Assembly (NCBI GenBank): GCA_043228905.1 | Contig: JBHGNT010000022.1 | Coordinates: 2,418,001 to 2,482,000 of the forward strand | Length of the DNA stretch: 64,000 bases | Direction: 5' to 3' | From: Azolla caroliniana | Lineage: Eukaryota; Polypodiophyta | Part shown: positions 21,006-30,734 of the stretch, piece after piece | Numbering within the stretch: the stretch's first letter is position 1 | How the letters are laid out: the number at the start of each line of letters is the position of its first letter | Translations under genes and position numbers: made by a program | The notes under the pieces: model-generated | Database searches by the model: none | What the model was told of the DNA's origin: nothing | The model's input: only the letters and a program-made list of their open reading frames with translations

Positions 21006-22060
21006 CAGAAGTACAGCAGGTCACAACCCGGTCAAAGGGAAAGACCGCCGAGTGGGAAGCCCAGGAGGCAATCAGAAAACAAGCGACACAATGGATCAAG
21101 GAGGCCAATGAACAGAATGCGGCAGAAGTAAGAGACCAAAATATGCCAAAAGACGAAGAAATCATACAGCCGGGAGAAAACCCGACGTGGCAAGCGCTAC
21201 AGGACTGTCAAATCGTGCTGCCGTTAGCACGACTACTACAGTTAGTGCCACGATTTACGGCAGACCTACAGGCATCCGTCAGCAAACCGAAGCCGACGCC
21301 AGCACCGGCATTCTTCTCCAACCCGGAGGAAGGACCAGCGGTGGTCGATACAAGTAGCCCGGCGATCACGACAATCGTGAAAGGAAAGGAAATCCCTGGA
21401 ACGATTATTGACGGAGGCTCCGGGGTAAATGTCATCAGCCAACAGACATGCAACGACCTGGGCATCCGGGAATGGGAACCATGCCCCTTCTGGTTACGCA
21501 TGGCGGATACTAGCTCAGTCCGACCGACCGGGCTTATCCGGGATTTGGAAATCACGATCGGAGGCCACGTATTCCGGATATCGGCCGTGGTGCTGCAGCT
21601 GAATGTACAAGGCGCGTACCCCCTACTGCTAGGACGACCATGGCTGCGAACGGCGCATATCAAGCAGAACTGGCAAAAGAACATGATCACATTCCGGCGA
21701 GGGAAAACAAAGGTACGAGTAACGACGCAACCACGGGTGATCACCAGTAAGGAAGCAACTCCATTGTATGCGGAAAGCATTAACATGTTGGAGGGATTAC
21801 CGGACGAGGAAGTCGAGCGGTACCTCGAGGAACACCCAGGAATCGTCCCACTATTTGAGGTGGATATCACGGCGGCAGTAGAACCGTACATTACGACGCC
21901 GGAAGAACCGAACCAAGCGGCGATCCGGGAACTCCGACAAGCGCAGGAATCCCTAGAGAGGGAAATGACGATATCCCAGAGGGTAAAAGCATCCCAACTC
22001 GAGGAGGTGGACCTCGGCACAGCAGACAAGCCCCGACCGGTAAATGTTGCAAAGGAATAA
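20903..22060 (+). CDS. RLG1b third zinc knuckle and aspartic protease
   Basis: 385 codons, overlapping gag by ~100 bases in the -1 frame. It begins with the knuckle CYYCRKEGHYSNQC, then an acidic region and, at ~168-176, the protease active site IIDGGSGVNVIS (DGG in place of the usual DSG/DTG), followed by AYPLLLGRPWL. It ends at a TAA (22058-22060) that stays in frame with the downstream RT gene; RLG2 has ATG at this codon, so the TAA is probably a mutation rather than a designed stop. No slippery heptamer is evident in the overlap. Confidence 0.85.
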   Translation: MYCYYCRKEGHYSNQCPSKSYDKQPEVNMVTAEITEVQQVTTRSKGKTAEWEAQEAIRKQATQWIKEANEQNAAEVRDQNMPKDEEIIQPGENPTWQALQDCQIVLPLARLLQLVPRFTADLQASVSKPKPTPAPAFFSNPEEGPAVVDTSSPAITTIVKGKEIPGTIIDGGSGVNVISQQTCNDLGIREWEPCPFWLRMADTSSVRPTGLIRDLEITIGGHVFRISAVVLQLNVQGAYPLLLGRPWLRTAHIKQNWQKNMITFRRGKTKVRVTTQPRVITSKEATPLYAESINMLEGLPDEEVERYLEEHPGIVPLFEVDITAAVEPYITTPEEPNQAAIRELRQAQESLEREMTISQRVKASQLEEVDLGTADKPRPVNVAKE

Positions 22061-22081
22061 CCGAAGGAAGAAAAGAAGGCA

Positions 22082-25000
22082 ATGGTAGCATTGTTAACCG
22101 ACTTCAAGGATGTGTTCGCGTGGTCGTACGAAGACATGCGAGGGCTGAACCCCCAGCTCTATCAGCACCAAATTCACCTAAGTACGGACGCGAAACCGAT
22201 TGCTCAACGCAGATACCGGATGAATCCGAATTATGCGGCAAAGGTGAAGGAGGAAATTGATAAGCTCCTCCGGGTCGGATTTATCCGACCGGTCAAGCAG
22301 GCAACCTGGCTGAGTCCGATAGTGGTGGTCTCGAAAAAGAACGGAAAAATCCGGGTATGCGTGGACTACCGAAAACTAAATGCCGCAACAGTGACCGATG
22401 CGTTTCCACTACCATTTACGGACGGGGTGTTAGATGCGGTAGCCGGGCACGAAGTTTACAGCTTCCTGGATGGATTTAGCGGCTACAACCAAATACGAAT
22501 GAACCCGGCCGACCAAGAGAAGACAGCGTTCGTGACGGAATGGGGAGTGTTCGTCGCGGTCGTGATGATGTTCGGACTAAAGACGGCTCCAGCGACCTTT
22601 CAAAGGATAATAATGAAAATTTTCGGGGAATATATCCCCGGTTTTATGCAGGTCTTCCTTGACAATTTCGCGGTCTACAGCCGGCACGGAGAGCATCTCG
22701 ATCACCTCCGGCTGTGCTTGGAGAAGTGCCGCGAGTACCGATTGAGCCTGAATCCGGCCAAGTGCGTCTTTGGAGTGGCAAGCGGCAACTTGCTAGGGCA
22801 CGTGATGAGTAAGGAAGGAATCGCGGTAGATCCGGATAAAGTCAAGGCGATTCTTGATGCACCAGCACCAAGTAACGCAAAGGCTTTAAGCCGGTTCCTG
22901 GGCCAAATAAGGTGGCATAGCCGGATGATACGGCACCTCGCGGACTTCGCTACACCGTTACATACCGCCGTACATAGGGTACCCTTCCTATGGGCAGAGA
23001 CGGAGGAGGAAGCCTACAAAGCGTTGAAGGTCATGCTGTCGCAAGCTCCGGTGGTGCAACCGCCGGATTGGAGTAAAAGCTTTCACGTCTTCGTCGACGC
23101 GTCGGACGTAGCAATCGGCAGCGTTCTGATGCAACTCACAGAGCCGAAATGGTACCGACCGGTGTACTACGCAAGCCGGAAACTCTCAAAAGCCGAACGG
23201 AATTACTCTACGACGGAACGCGAGGCATTGGGAATGGTGTACAGTGTCACAAAGTTCAGGCACTATCTGCTCGGAAGGAAGTTTTCCTTCCATGTCGACC
23301 ATTCGGCACTACTCTACCTAGTCTCGAAGGCATCCCTGACGGGAAAAATTGCACGGTGGACACTGCTACTACAGGAATTTGAATTCGACATTTTCCACCG
23401 ACCCGGGGCGCAGCATGCGGTAGCGGACTATCTAAGCAGACTTGAATCCGGAGAAGCAGGGGACGGCGTCCAGGATGAGTTTCCCGACGCCGAATTGTTC
23501 CGGATCACGACGAAACCGGCAACGGATACAACGGTAGCCCACGAAGACACATGGCTAACTGAGATGCACCAGTTCCTGAGCACCGGAGTTCCCCCGGAGA
23601 ACATGGACCGCGATGAAAGGAAAAGGGTAGCAGTAAGAAGTAGACATTTCTGCTTGGTTGGAGACACCCTCTATCACAAGGGGGCAGATGGCATCTGGAG
23701 ACGAGCAGTGCGGAGCGATGAGAAGGATCTAATCCTCAGGGAAGCCCACTGTGGAATTGCCGGCGGGCATTATGCCGGCGACGCCACCGCTCGGAAAATA
23801 TGGCAGAGCGGGCTGTGGTGGCCGACCACCCTAAAAGATGCCGTGAGGTATACCAGAGAATGCGATTTGTGTCAACGACTGGGCCAACCCACAGAGCAGG
23901 CCCGGATGCCACACCACCCGGTCTTGCCCTTAGAACCGTTTCAAAAGTGGGGGTTGGACTTTGTCGGTCCATTCAAACCACCGGCACTACGAACCGGAAA
24001 TCGGTATGTCATAGTGGCGACCGACTATTGCACCAAATGGGTAGAAGCAAAGGCCTTACGGGACAACACGGCCGCTTCCACGGCAAAGTTTCTGTACGAA
24101 TGCATATGGTGCCGGTATGGATGCCCGATCGAGCTTATAAGTGACCAAGGAGGACATTTTCTCGGGCAGGTAGTAGAAAGCCTGACGTCATTTTACGCGG
24201 TGGTACATAAAAAGAGTACACCCTACTACCCTCAAGCCAATGGACTAGCGGAATCAACGAACAAAACTCTGCAGAACATCCTACGGAAAATCGTCAACGA
24301 GAACCGGACCGACTGGGATACGAAATTGCAAAGCGCGCTATGGGCGTACCGAACAATGTACAAAACCAGCATCCGGACAACCCCGTTCCGACTAGCATTC
24401 GGGTTAGAAGCGGTCATGCCGGTAGAGTTCCAGATCCCCAGCTTACGGATTCAGGTAAAGGAGCGCTTAAGTGAGAACGAGTCAGAACGAATCCGACTGG
24501 CAACGCTGTTGGAATTAGAGGAAAACCGAATAGCCAACTTACTACAACTCGAACTGGAGCAAAGGAGGAGAAAAGCCTTCGTGGACCGACACCGGCGTGG
24601 CAATGAAAAGGAGTTCGAAGTCGGGAAACCGGTGCTACTATTCCAGACAAGGATGGGGAACATGCCGGGAAAGTTGCGGTTTCGATGGACCAGACCGTTC
24701 TGGATCACCAAAGAGTACAATGGGTCGTATCAGCTCGGCACGTTGTCTGGAGATGTCATCGGCAAGTGGGCAAATGGATTTCGGCTAAAGCCGTATAAAG
24801 GAAATATGTCAGCCAACCCGTTCAAGCGAAACCCGGAAATCCGGCAAGAGGAAGAACCGACACCGACAGACGCTGCTGAAGACATTCGGACCGAGGAAGA
24901 ACCGACACCGATACTGACGAGGACCATCCCGGAAAACCGACAGAAGGATTCGGTATCCGCACGAACCGACCCGAACAAAGCGGGGGGGACCAGCAAATGA
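22082..25000 (+). CDS. pol: RLG1b reverse transcriptase-RNase H-integrase
   Basis: 972 codons without a stop. RT residues ~1-260: VCVDYRKLNAATVTDAFPLP, DGFSGYNQIRM, FGLKTAPATFQR. The catalytic YxDD box reads FLDN (residues 192-195; GAC AAT at 22661-22666), so the second metal-binding Asp is Asn; RLG2 keeps FLDD. RNase H ~335-455: VFVDASDVAIGSVL, TEREALGMVYSV, HVDHSALLYL. Integrase ~550-860: HHCC zinc (REAHCGIAGGHYA ... CDLCQRLGQP), Asp ~626 (WGLDFVGPF), Asp ~686 (LISDQGGHF), Glu ~723 (ANGLAESTNKT), TPFRLAFGLEAVMP. The C-terminal tail has a GPF/Y-like RPFWITKEY and an acidic end; no chromodomain. The lesion should abolish polymerisation while leaving integrase readable. Confidence 0.9.
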   Translation: MVALLTDFKDVFAWSYEDMRGLNPQLYQHQIHLSTDAKPIAQRRYRMNPNYAAKVKEEIDKLLRVGFIRPVKQATWLSPIVVVSKKNGKIRVCVDYRKLNAATVTDAFPLPFTDGVLDAVAGHEVYSFLDGFSGYNQIRMNPADQEKTAFVTEWGVFVAVVMMFGLKTAPATFQRIIMKIFGEYIPGFMQVFLDNFAVYSRHGEHLDHLRLCLEKCREYRLSLNPAKCVFGVASGNLLGHVMSKEGIAVDPDKVKAILDAPAPSNAKALSRFLGQIRWHSRMIRHLADFATPLHTAVHRVPFLWAETEEEAYKALKVMLSQAPVVQPPDWSKSFHVFVDASDVAIGSVLMQLTEPKWYRPVYYASRKLSKAERNYSTTEREALGMVYSVTKFRHYLLGRKFSFHVDHSALLYLVSKASLTGKIARWTLLLQEFEFDIFHRPGAQHAVADYLSRLESGEAGDGVQDEFPDAELFRITTKPATDTTVAHEDTWLTEMHQFLSTGVPPENMDRDERKRVAVRSRHFCLVGDTLYHKGADGIWRRAVRSDEKDLILREAHCGIAGGHYAGDATARKIWQSGLWWPTTLKDAVRYTRECDLCQRLGQPTEQARMPHHPVLPLEPFQKWGLDFVGPFKPPALRTGNRYVIVATDYCTKWVEAKALRDNTAASTAKFLYECIWCRYGCPIELISDQGGHFLGQVVESLTSFYAVVHKKSTPYYPQANGLAESTNKTLQNILRKIVNENRTDWDTKLQSALWAYRTMYKTSIRTTPFRLAFGLEAVMPVEFQIPSLRIQVKERLSENESERIRLATLLELEENRIANLLQLELEQRRRKAFVDRHRRGNEKEFEVGKPVLLFQTRMGNMPGKLRFRWTRPFWITKEYNGSYQLGTLSGDVIGKWANGFRLKPYKGNMSANPFKRNPEIRQEEEPTPTDAAEDIRTEEEPTPILTRTIPENRQKDSVSARTDPNKAGGTSK

Positions 25001-25190
25001 CGTGGTCTAGGCAAAAGGAAAGAAAAGAAAAGAAAAAAAAAATAAAATAAAAAAATGACGTGGGCAGAATCGACGCGAATCATCGTAATGATGGGGAGAT
25101 CACAAGAGGTGGGAGCGCCACCATGCAACGAAGAGGCGCCATGCATTAAAGAAGGACGTGTGCGGACTTGCTATTTAAAGCAGAGAACGT
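25001..25190 (+). other. RLG1b spacer between pol and ORF3
   Basis: AAAG/AAAAT-rich run (25015-25055) followed by sequence conserved with RLG1a 482-615. A deletion of ~50 bases near 25195 removes the ORF3 start codon present in RLG1a at 658. Confidence 0.65.
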
Positions 25191-28100
25191 GGGCACATGC
25201 GCGGGAAACGAAAAAGGACGGCTCGAGGCACAACCCACTATATAAGACACAGGCCTGCGAAGGGCTCACGTTTTACGAATTTTCCTACATACAGGCGTAG
25301 AAGCACAGAAGAGTGACCCGACGCAGAGAGCACACACAGCGCGATCCCGAACACCAGGCAGTAGACGAAGAATTCGAGGCAATGGTACTATCGGAAGAGG
25401 CACGCCAATGGATGAGGGAGAACGGGTTAAAAGGCTTGCTGCGGATCGCCGACGCTCCACCACACGCAGAACCAGAGCAGGCGGCAGCATCGATCGATAT
25501 ATCAGAAGTCACGGAAGGAGCGGTGTAGGCACTCACGGGGATCAAAGCAGGAGGACTGCAAATAATCGAAAACCCTTCCAGTGAAATTCTGTTCGAATAT
25601 TTCGGGGAATACTCTATCAGCAGCAAGGCGTACCGAACGCAGGGCGGAGAGAACCTGCTGTTCGGAGAAGTGGACCGCGCTATGATGGAATACGGATTCG
25701 TGAATCCCCGTCCCCCAGCCATAGCCAAGTATCGGGCAACATTCTTGATAGCAGCGTACGAGGGCTTACAAATAGACTGGCTCCATTTCATAACCGAAGG
25801 ATTGAAGGAGGCCATCAGAAATCTTGTGGAAGGAAAAAGGCCATGGGCCGGGATAACACAATGGCTAACGGTGTTAGTCCCACCGGTGCTCCCCATCACA
25901 CAAAAGAAAAGAGGTCGGCAGGAGACGACGCCGAAAAAGGTCACAAAGCGCCGACAGATCTTGGAAAAACACACCCCCGGATGGACCCAGCAAGAAGCAG
26001 AACAGCAGGGGGAAGGACCATCCCGACAGCAACAGGAACCGGCCACAAAGGCAAAACCGGCAGGTAAAGGCAAAGGGAAAGCGGCTGAGGAGGAACCGGT
26101 AGCGCGCAAACCAATCCATATAACGTTGCGACGGCCGGAACCGGAACCAGAGGTCTCTAGACAAAAGGTCCGTCTGGTACCCGCACCGGAGGAGGAAACT
26201 GAAACTGAAGACTCATCCGAACCACTGGTAAGACTGCCAGCAAGACAAGGTCGGGAGAAACGGGCGAAAGGACCGGCTCCACCAGTGGACAGAACTTAGC
26301 AGAGGGCGCAAGGACCATCTCCAGTAGCCGAGGCGGAAATAGCACCGAAACCTGTACCCAGGGAAACAGCACCGACACCGGTTGGGCCGGACTTCAGAAA
26401 ACCGGTCATCCCGGAGAAGAAGAAGGAACAAGCGCCGGAGCCGGAGCCAGAGAAGAGGCCGGAAAATCAGCCTGGCTTAAGTGAGCAAGGCCACCCCGAC
26501 ACCGGAAGAACAAAGCCACAATGGCTGAGATGGCTTTCGGAGCAGTTATCGGGAGTAGCGGACCAGTTAGAGAAAGAAGAAACGTGTCGGCAACAGCTGA
26601 CGCATACAACAACGCAGGAGTTGGTCGCGCTCCGAACACAGATCGAGGAAATGCAAGGGGAGCTGTTGCAGGCAAGGGAAGGAATTCAACAAGCACAAGT
26701 TGTCACCGAGCCGGTCGGGACAACAAGGAAGCAACCAGAACCGGAACCGCAACCGGTAGCCTTGCAAACCGGCCCTGAGACCGAAAAAATAATAGAAACC
26801 TTACGAGAGTTACAAGCTCAGGAGGCATTAAGGGAAAGAGAAAGGGAGCAACGGAAAGCGGTGGAGGATGACAGACGAAAAATGGAAGAAGGCCTCCGGA
26901 AAGGTCGAGCCGGTAATGACCGACTGCAAGAAGAAAAAGAGAAGCTGCAGAAGGAGAAGGACCGACTACGTCGACATGCCGAACAAGAGATAGAACGACT
27001 GCAGGAAGAACTCCGACAACAGAAGGACCGGGACGATCGGTTAAGAGCTCAGGCAACCCGACGCCTGAAGCAGAAGACGGAGGACTTCGACCGTCTTTAC
27101 AGGGATCACAAGCAGGCCGGGTCGGACAACAAAAAACGAGCAGCAGACTACGACCGGCAAATAGAGAAGCTGAAAGAGCAGCTCAAAGAGACCCGATTAG
27201 ACCTGGCTAAGGCGATGGATGAGGTCAGTGCCAACAAGGAAGCATTGTCGGCGGAAATAGCCCAAGCAACGGAGAGAAGGAAGGAATTAGAGGCGTTAAG
27301 GCGGGAAAAGCTGGACCTGACCAAGATCAGGAATGAAGAAAAGGAAAAATCGACCTTCACGATCAGCAAACTGCAGAGTACCTATGAAAAGCAGAAAGCA
27401 GATTACGAGGCCCAGGCTCAGATAATGGCCGACATTATAAAACGGGCAAGGAAGGAAAAGCAGGAAGCTTATGCGCATGCTAAGGCAGGAGTTGACCGGA
27501 TCAAGCTCATCATGTCAGGATGGAGTACCCGAGCTCAGGCAAGTATCAACGAAAGTACGGAAAAGCTATGGAAGGAGTGGTCACAACAGGCAGCCGAGCT
27601 GCAGACACTCCGAGCGGATGCCGAGAATCGGAAGAAGACCGGTGACAGGTTCTACAAGATGGATGAAGAAAGTATCGTCGCCATTCGGGAGGAATTGTCG
27701 GAGGATTTCTACACTTTAGCAGAAGAACACCTCAAAGAAATCCGAGGGTTGGTAGAGAGGTTGGATGACGGGCAGCTCGCAACTCAGTTGGAGTTGGAGA
27801 GATACGAGCAGGACCGGTTACGACAGGAAGCTAAGGAAAGAATGACGCCAACCACTATTGGTGAGGGAACGCGACCGGCTGAAGATGAACCAACCGACAC
27901 CGAACAACCCCGACGAGGAATACCTGAAGACGAACTTGAAGAAGAGCAGGAGCGGACCGATGCCGGAGAAGAAGAAGAGCTGAGACCGGAAGACACCAGA
28001 GCAGAGGAAGGAGGCATATCAAGTCGACCAGTCGAGACCGGAGAAAGCGACACCGGTAACAGAACAGAGCGAGGAACAGAGGGAGAACAGGAAGAACCCG

Positions 28101-28282
28101 GACGAAGCGGTGAGGAAGCACCGGCACCACGGAATCAAGCAGAGCCGGAGCAGAAAATTTTTACGGAACAGCCTACCCAACAGGAGGTCGGAGACCAGGC
28201 AGGCAAGGAACAGGAACAGGAGGAAGAAGCACCACTTGACACTATCGAGCAAAGTGTGCTCTATATTTTGGAGGAAGACTGA
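25191..28282 (+). pseudogene. RLG1b ORF3: coiled-coil protein, broken copy
   Basis: Homologue of RLG1a ORF3. The start is deleted, and TAG/TAG/TAG lesions occur at ~25297, ~25526 and ~26297, but the frame joining N domain to linker is continuous here (25670-26299: EGLKEAIRNLVEGKRPW), showing that RLG1a is the copy with the 5-base loss. A 553-codon open stretch (26621-28282) covers the coiled coil (LQEEKEKLQKEKDRLRRHAE; LKQKTEDFDRLYRDHKQ) and the acidic tail to the native TGA after LEED. Small in-frame indels against RLG1a (e.g. AKER added near 27832) suggest the coil tolerates length change. Function unknown. Confidence 0.82.
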
Positions 28283-28332
28283 GGCCGGGTGTGGATTCGA
28301 AGTGCAAGGCACTTTCCCACGGGCGTGCCATG

Positions 28333-28717
28333 TGTTGGCCGGTCAGAAGAGCAAGGACAAGTGGGAAGGCGGAATCGGATCGGATAATAGGAAGTAATAG
28401 TAGAATTATTATTCGGAGGGACGGATTCGGTACAGTTGTACCGATCCGGATCCGAACCGATTCGGATGTCGGTTGCCTAAGCGCACCGATTGTAACCTTG
28501 CCAGATGCCTATAAAAGGATCCGATGATTTGTAAAGTGTTTTGACGGAAGTAATACAATAGTAATTATTGTGTATTTATCTATATCTCGTATTATTGCCG
28601 TCCGTGCTTAATTGTAATCATCTTATGCGTGTAACCTAGCATCCAATCCTTACCACCCCTTTGGAGAAGTGTCGGGTAGACACCTGTGTTGAGGCTAGTC
28701 CAGCCAGACAGACAACA
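28333..28717 (+). repeat. RLG1b 3' LTR
   Basis: 385 bp; differs from the 5' LTR at four positions I can see (CAAAAG/CAGAAG, GCCGGA/GCCAGA, CTGTA/CTATA, GTCCGG/GTCCAG), three of them G to A in this copy. Confidence 0.92.
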
Positions 28718-29560
28718 AGTACCAACATTCCGCGACGGGTTTCCCTTGCCAGTTCTCGTCACCCTGACTCCCCTTGTTTCCGAAGGGTCTGGAATTACCG
28801 TCAACGTCACTTCGGTGCCTTCTTCCTTGATCCCGCCGGACGTCTCCATTGCGCACCAACTCGCCTCGTCCACCACAAACATGGGGCCTATCTCCCTCCT
28901 GTATAGCATCTTGCTATCGGTGTGCGTAGTCTTCGACGCACCCGCGTGGTTCTCCTCTATAAGGAGCATCGATTGTAGGTCGAAAAACGACAACGTATTC
29001 TCCCGCGTGCACACAGTAGTTCGGAACGCTCCGAACTTTGACACTAGTTCTCCGAGACAGATCTGCACCATTTCGCCTTCCTCGACGTTCACATCGATGG
29101 AGGCTAAGGAGTCGCATATAGCTTTGATCTGCGAGGTGTAATCAGCCACCGATAAATCACATTGTCACAAGTTGCTCAATTCCTGTCGGAGTTGAAGCTT
29201 TTTGGCTGTGGTGCTTGTGGCAAAAATCATTTTGAGATTTCCCCAAGCATCCTTCGACGTTTTTGCATCCCGAATATAGCTGAGAAGCTGTTCGCCCACA
29301 CAAGACGTGAAGCAGTAGAGAACTCTGCTCGTCGACTGTTCCCAAGCCGGGAAGTCTCCGTGTCTCGACTTGGGTGCTGTGTCATTTGCTCCGTTGACAT
29401 AGCTTCAGTATCCATGCCCGAGCAGGTACTGGTGCATCTTGTACAACCAAGACGTGTAGTTGTTTCTGTCGAGCTTCTCGGTCAGAAGCGAGCTAGCCAT
29501 GCCTCTATCCATTTTGTTTTCCTTGTTCTTTACAAAGGTTAGGTTTTCTTCTTGAGCTAA
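28718..29560 (-). pseudogene. COP1 gag N-terminal part
   Basis: Continues the COP1 gag cut by RLG1b. It contains ADYTSQIKAICDSLASID, FDLQSMLLIEENHAG and, further 5', the region matching COP4 gag (KLDRNNYTSWLYKMHQYLLG in a broken frame, 29380-29510). The stop at ~29162 falls in the motif corresponding to LRQRDLSVADYTS of COP4. UBN2-type copia gag. Confidence 0.82.
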
Positions 29561-29590
29561 GGTCGTCTTGCAGAGGATCTCAACCCTCTC

Positions 29591-29602
29591 GCTCTAATAC
29601 CA
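29591..29602 (-). promoter_or_regulatory. COP1 primer-binding site
   Basis: TGGTATTAGAGC on the element strand, directly against the 5' LTR; one change from the initiator tRNA-Met complement. Confidence 0.88.
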
Positions 29603-30039
29603 TGTGAAAAGAACAACATGCGGAAGCAATAGAAAGTAGAACGTAGAAAAACACAAGTTTAATGGAGAACTTGGACACACACAGTACACTGGAGAGACAG
29701 ACAGAGAGAGAGAATACACACGACTCCATTCAAAAAATAATACTCAGTCTGTACATAGAATGTGCTCAGTGAGCACTTTTATACAAGTCCATACGGACTG
29801 ACAGATGTACTGACATGTACTCCAATGCTCATAACTGAGCTCTACACTAACTCCTAAAATATATTCCTACGCGGAATAACTTTCCAACGGCCTCGCGGTT
29901 TACACACTGCTACGACTTCTCATTGTGCACCGGTTTGCGCACCGGTTTACGCACCCGGTTTAGGCACTGGTCGGTCCCAACCGATCTGGTTCTCGGCTTG
30001 TACAGCCGATCCGGCCAATGTTGAGCTTGTATCTTAACA
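29603..30039 (-). repeat. COP1 5' LTR
   Basis: 437 bp; partner of 8897-9323 with scattered substitutions and a ~10-bp length difference in the GCACCGGTTT repeat (29934-29965). Confidence 0.9.
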
Positions 30040-30120
30040 TAATGGTTAAAGGTCTAACATATAGACCAAGAAGTCTTGGGCTCGAATCCTTGTAAGGCCA
30101 AAATGTATGTCTTCATGACA
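30040..30120 (-). repeat. CHR-A 5' LTR, part 2, with tRNA-like block
   Basis: Completes the LTR begun at 8540-8896, starting with the duplicated TAATG. It carries TAATGGTTAAAGG, the perfect hairpin GGTCTAACATATAGACC and GGGCTCGAATCCTTG (B-box-like), then ends CTTCATGACA before AGGGG. Confidence 0.88.
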
Positions 30121-30268
30121 AGGGGGAGGTAAAGCCAAGGTGGGCAGAGAGGCCAGGACCAAGACATGGTTGGAGGTGGTCAAGGGATTGAGGATACATG
30201 ATGAATCGGAGACAGCCGACTTGGTCAAAATCCCTTATTCGGAGGAGCCGAATCGATTGGAGGTCATG
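30121..30268. other. Host DNA of the CHR-A insertion (right side), flank of RLG3
   Basis: Begins with the AGGGG duplication and continues the sequence interrupted at 4915. Purine-rich; no gene recognised. It ends GGTCATG immediately before the RLG3 LTR; RLG1 3' LTRs are preceded by GTGCCATG, so this could be element-internal sequence, but no coding similarity supports that. Confidence 0.5.
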
Positions 30269-30682
30269 TGTTGGCCGGTTAGGCCAAAGTATGAAAGGGA
30301 AGTCGGTTTTGTGATAAAGGGAGTTGTAATTAAAATTAATTATTATAATTATAAGATCGGTCAGATGGACCGGTTCGTAGCCGGTTGCCCAATTGGCACT
30401 AGTCTGTAACACAACCAGATACCTATAAAAGGATCCGGATATGATGTAACTAGAGACAGATAATTAATAGAGAAGTGTTGTTATTTTCATATCTTGTTTA
30501 TCCTGTGATTTCCATACTGAGCTTAACGAGGTTGATCTTATGTGTGTAACTAATGGATCCGGATAACAATCGGAGAGGATCGATTCTGTGAGGGTCTTCC
30601 CATTCCTTACCGTACCACTCCTTTGGTGAAGTGTTCCGAAAGGACACCCTGTGTTAGTGGCTTGTCCAGCCCAAGATTAACA
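30269..30682 (+). repeat. RLG3 5' LTR
   Basis: 414 bp, TGTTGGCCGGTTAGG...AAGATTAACA. Related to RLG1 and RLG2 LTRs, with ACCTATAAAAGGATCCGG and the shared CCTTTGGTGAAGTGTTCCGAAAGGACACC stem near the 3' end. Confidence 0.85.
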
Positions 30683-30688
30683 CAGTTT

Positions 30689-30703
30689 TGGCGACCATGA
30701 TTC
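30689..30703 (+). promoter_or_regulatory. RLG3 primer-binding site
   Basis: TGGCGACCATGATTC six bases inside the LTR, the same class as RLG1b. Confidence 0.6.
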
Positions 30704-30734
30704 TTGCAGAAAGGAGTGAACATCAGGGGAATGG

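Larger units (their letters stand above)
18631..28717 (+). mobile_element. RLG1b: near-complete Athila/Tat-like Ty3/gypsy element with extra ORF3
   Basis: 10,087 bp on the plus strand. LTRs 18631-19015 and 28333-28717, four differences in 385 bp by eye, mostly G/A, so it is recent. Target duplication AGTA plus one mismatch (AGTAA 18626-18630, AGTAC 28718-28722; COP4 has AGTAC at the homologous uninterrupted site). Order: primer site, gag, protease, RT-RNase H-integrase, spacer, ORF3. No chromodomain. Defects: an in-frame TAA before RT, an RT active-site Asp lost, ORF3 broken. I could not find a good polypurine tract before the 3' LTR. Confidence 0.93.
8897..30039 (-). mobile_element. COP1: Ty1/copia element containing COP2 and RLG1b
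   Basis: Minus-strand copia element with target duplication TAATG (8892-8896 and 30040-30044). 3' LTR 8897-9323 (427 bp) and 5' LTR 29603-30039 (437 bp), both TGTGAAAAGAAC...CTCAACA/CTTAACA on the plus strand. The primer site TGGTATTAGAGC abuts the 5' LTR. Its coding DNA is in three pieces: 9338-10313, 15900-18630 and 28718-29560, separated by COP2 and RLG1b. All frames carry stops. Same family as COP4. Confidence 0.92.
4916..30120 (-). mobile_element. CHR-A: chromodomain Ty3/gypsy element, deleted for protease-RT, split by COP1
   Basis: Minus-strand LTR retrotransposon with 5-bp target duplication AGGGG (4911-4915 and 30121-30125). Parts: 3' LTR 4916-5384, purine tract 5385-5397, integrase with chromodomain, gag, primer site 8527-8539, and 5' LTR 8540-8896, which continues at 30040-30120 after COP1 (8897-30039) that landed inside it. 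The internal region is ~3.15 kb against ~4.83 kb in CHR-B because protease, RT and most of RNase H are missing. Many frameshifts and stops; it is non-autonomous and the oldest of the well-delimited elements, since three other insertions lie within it. Confidence 0.9.

Noticed and set aside
25285-26109. Long open frames antisense to ORF3 (25285-26109, and several at 19000-20900 on the minus strand)
   Set aside because: They mirror GC-rich, low-complexity coding sequence on the other strand, have no recognisable motif, and are not kept between copies; treated as shadows.
18631-28717. Endogenous pararetrovirus or bacterial origin for the long ORFs
   Set aside because: LTRs, target duplications, an integrase with DDE residues and gag knuckles identify LTR retrotransposons.
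30121-30268. ORF3 C-terminus of an RLG1-type element before the RLG3 LTR
   Set aside because: Only the GTCATG before the LTR is similar; the translated sequence does not match the acidic tail of ORF3, and the stretch is the right flank of CHR-A.
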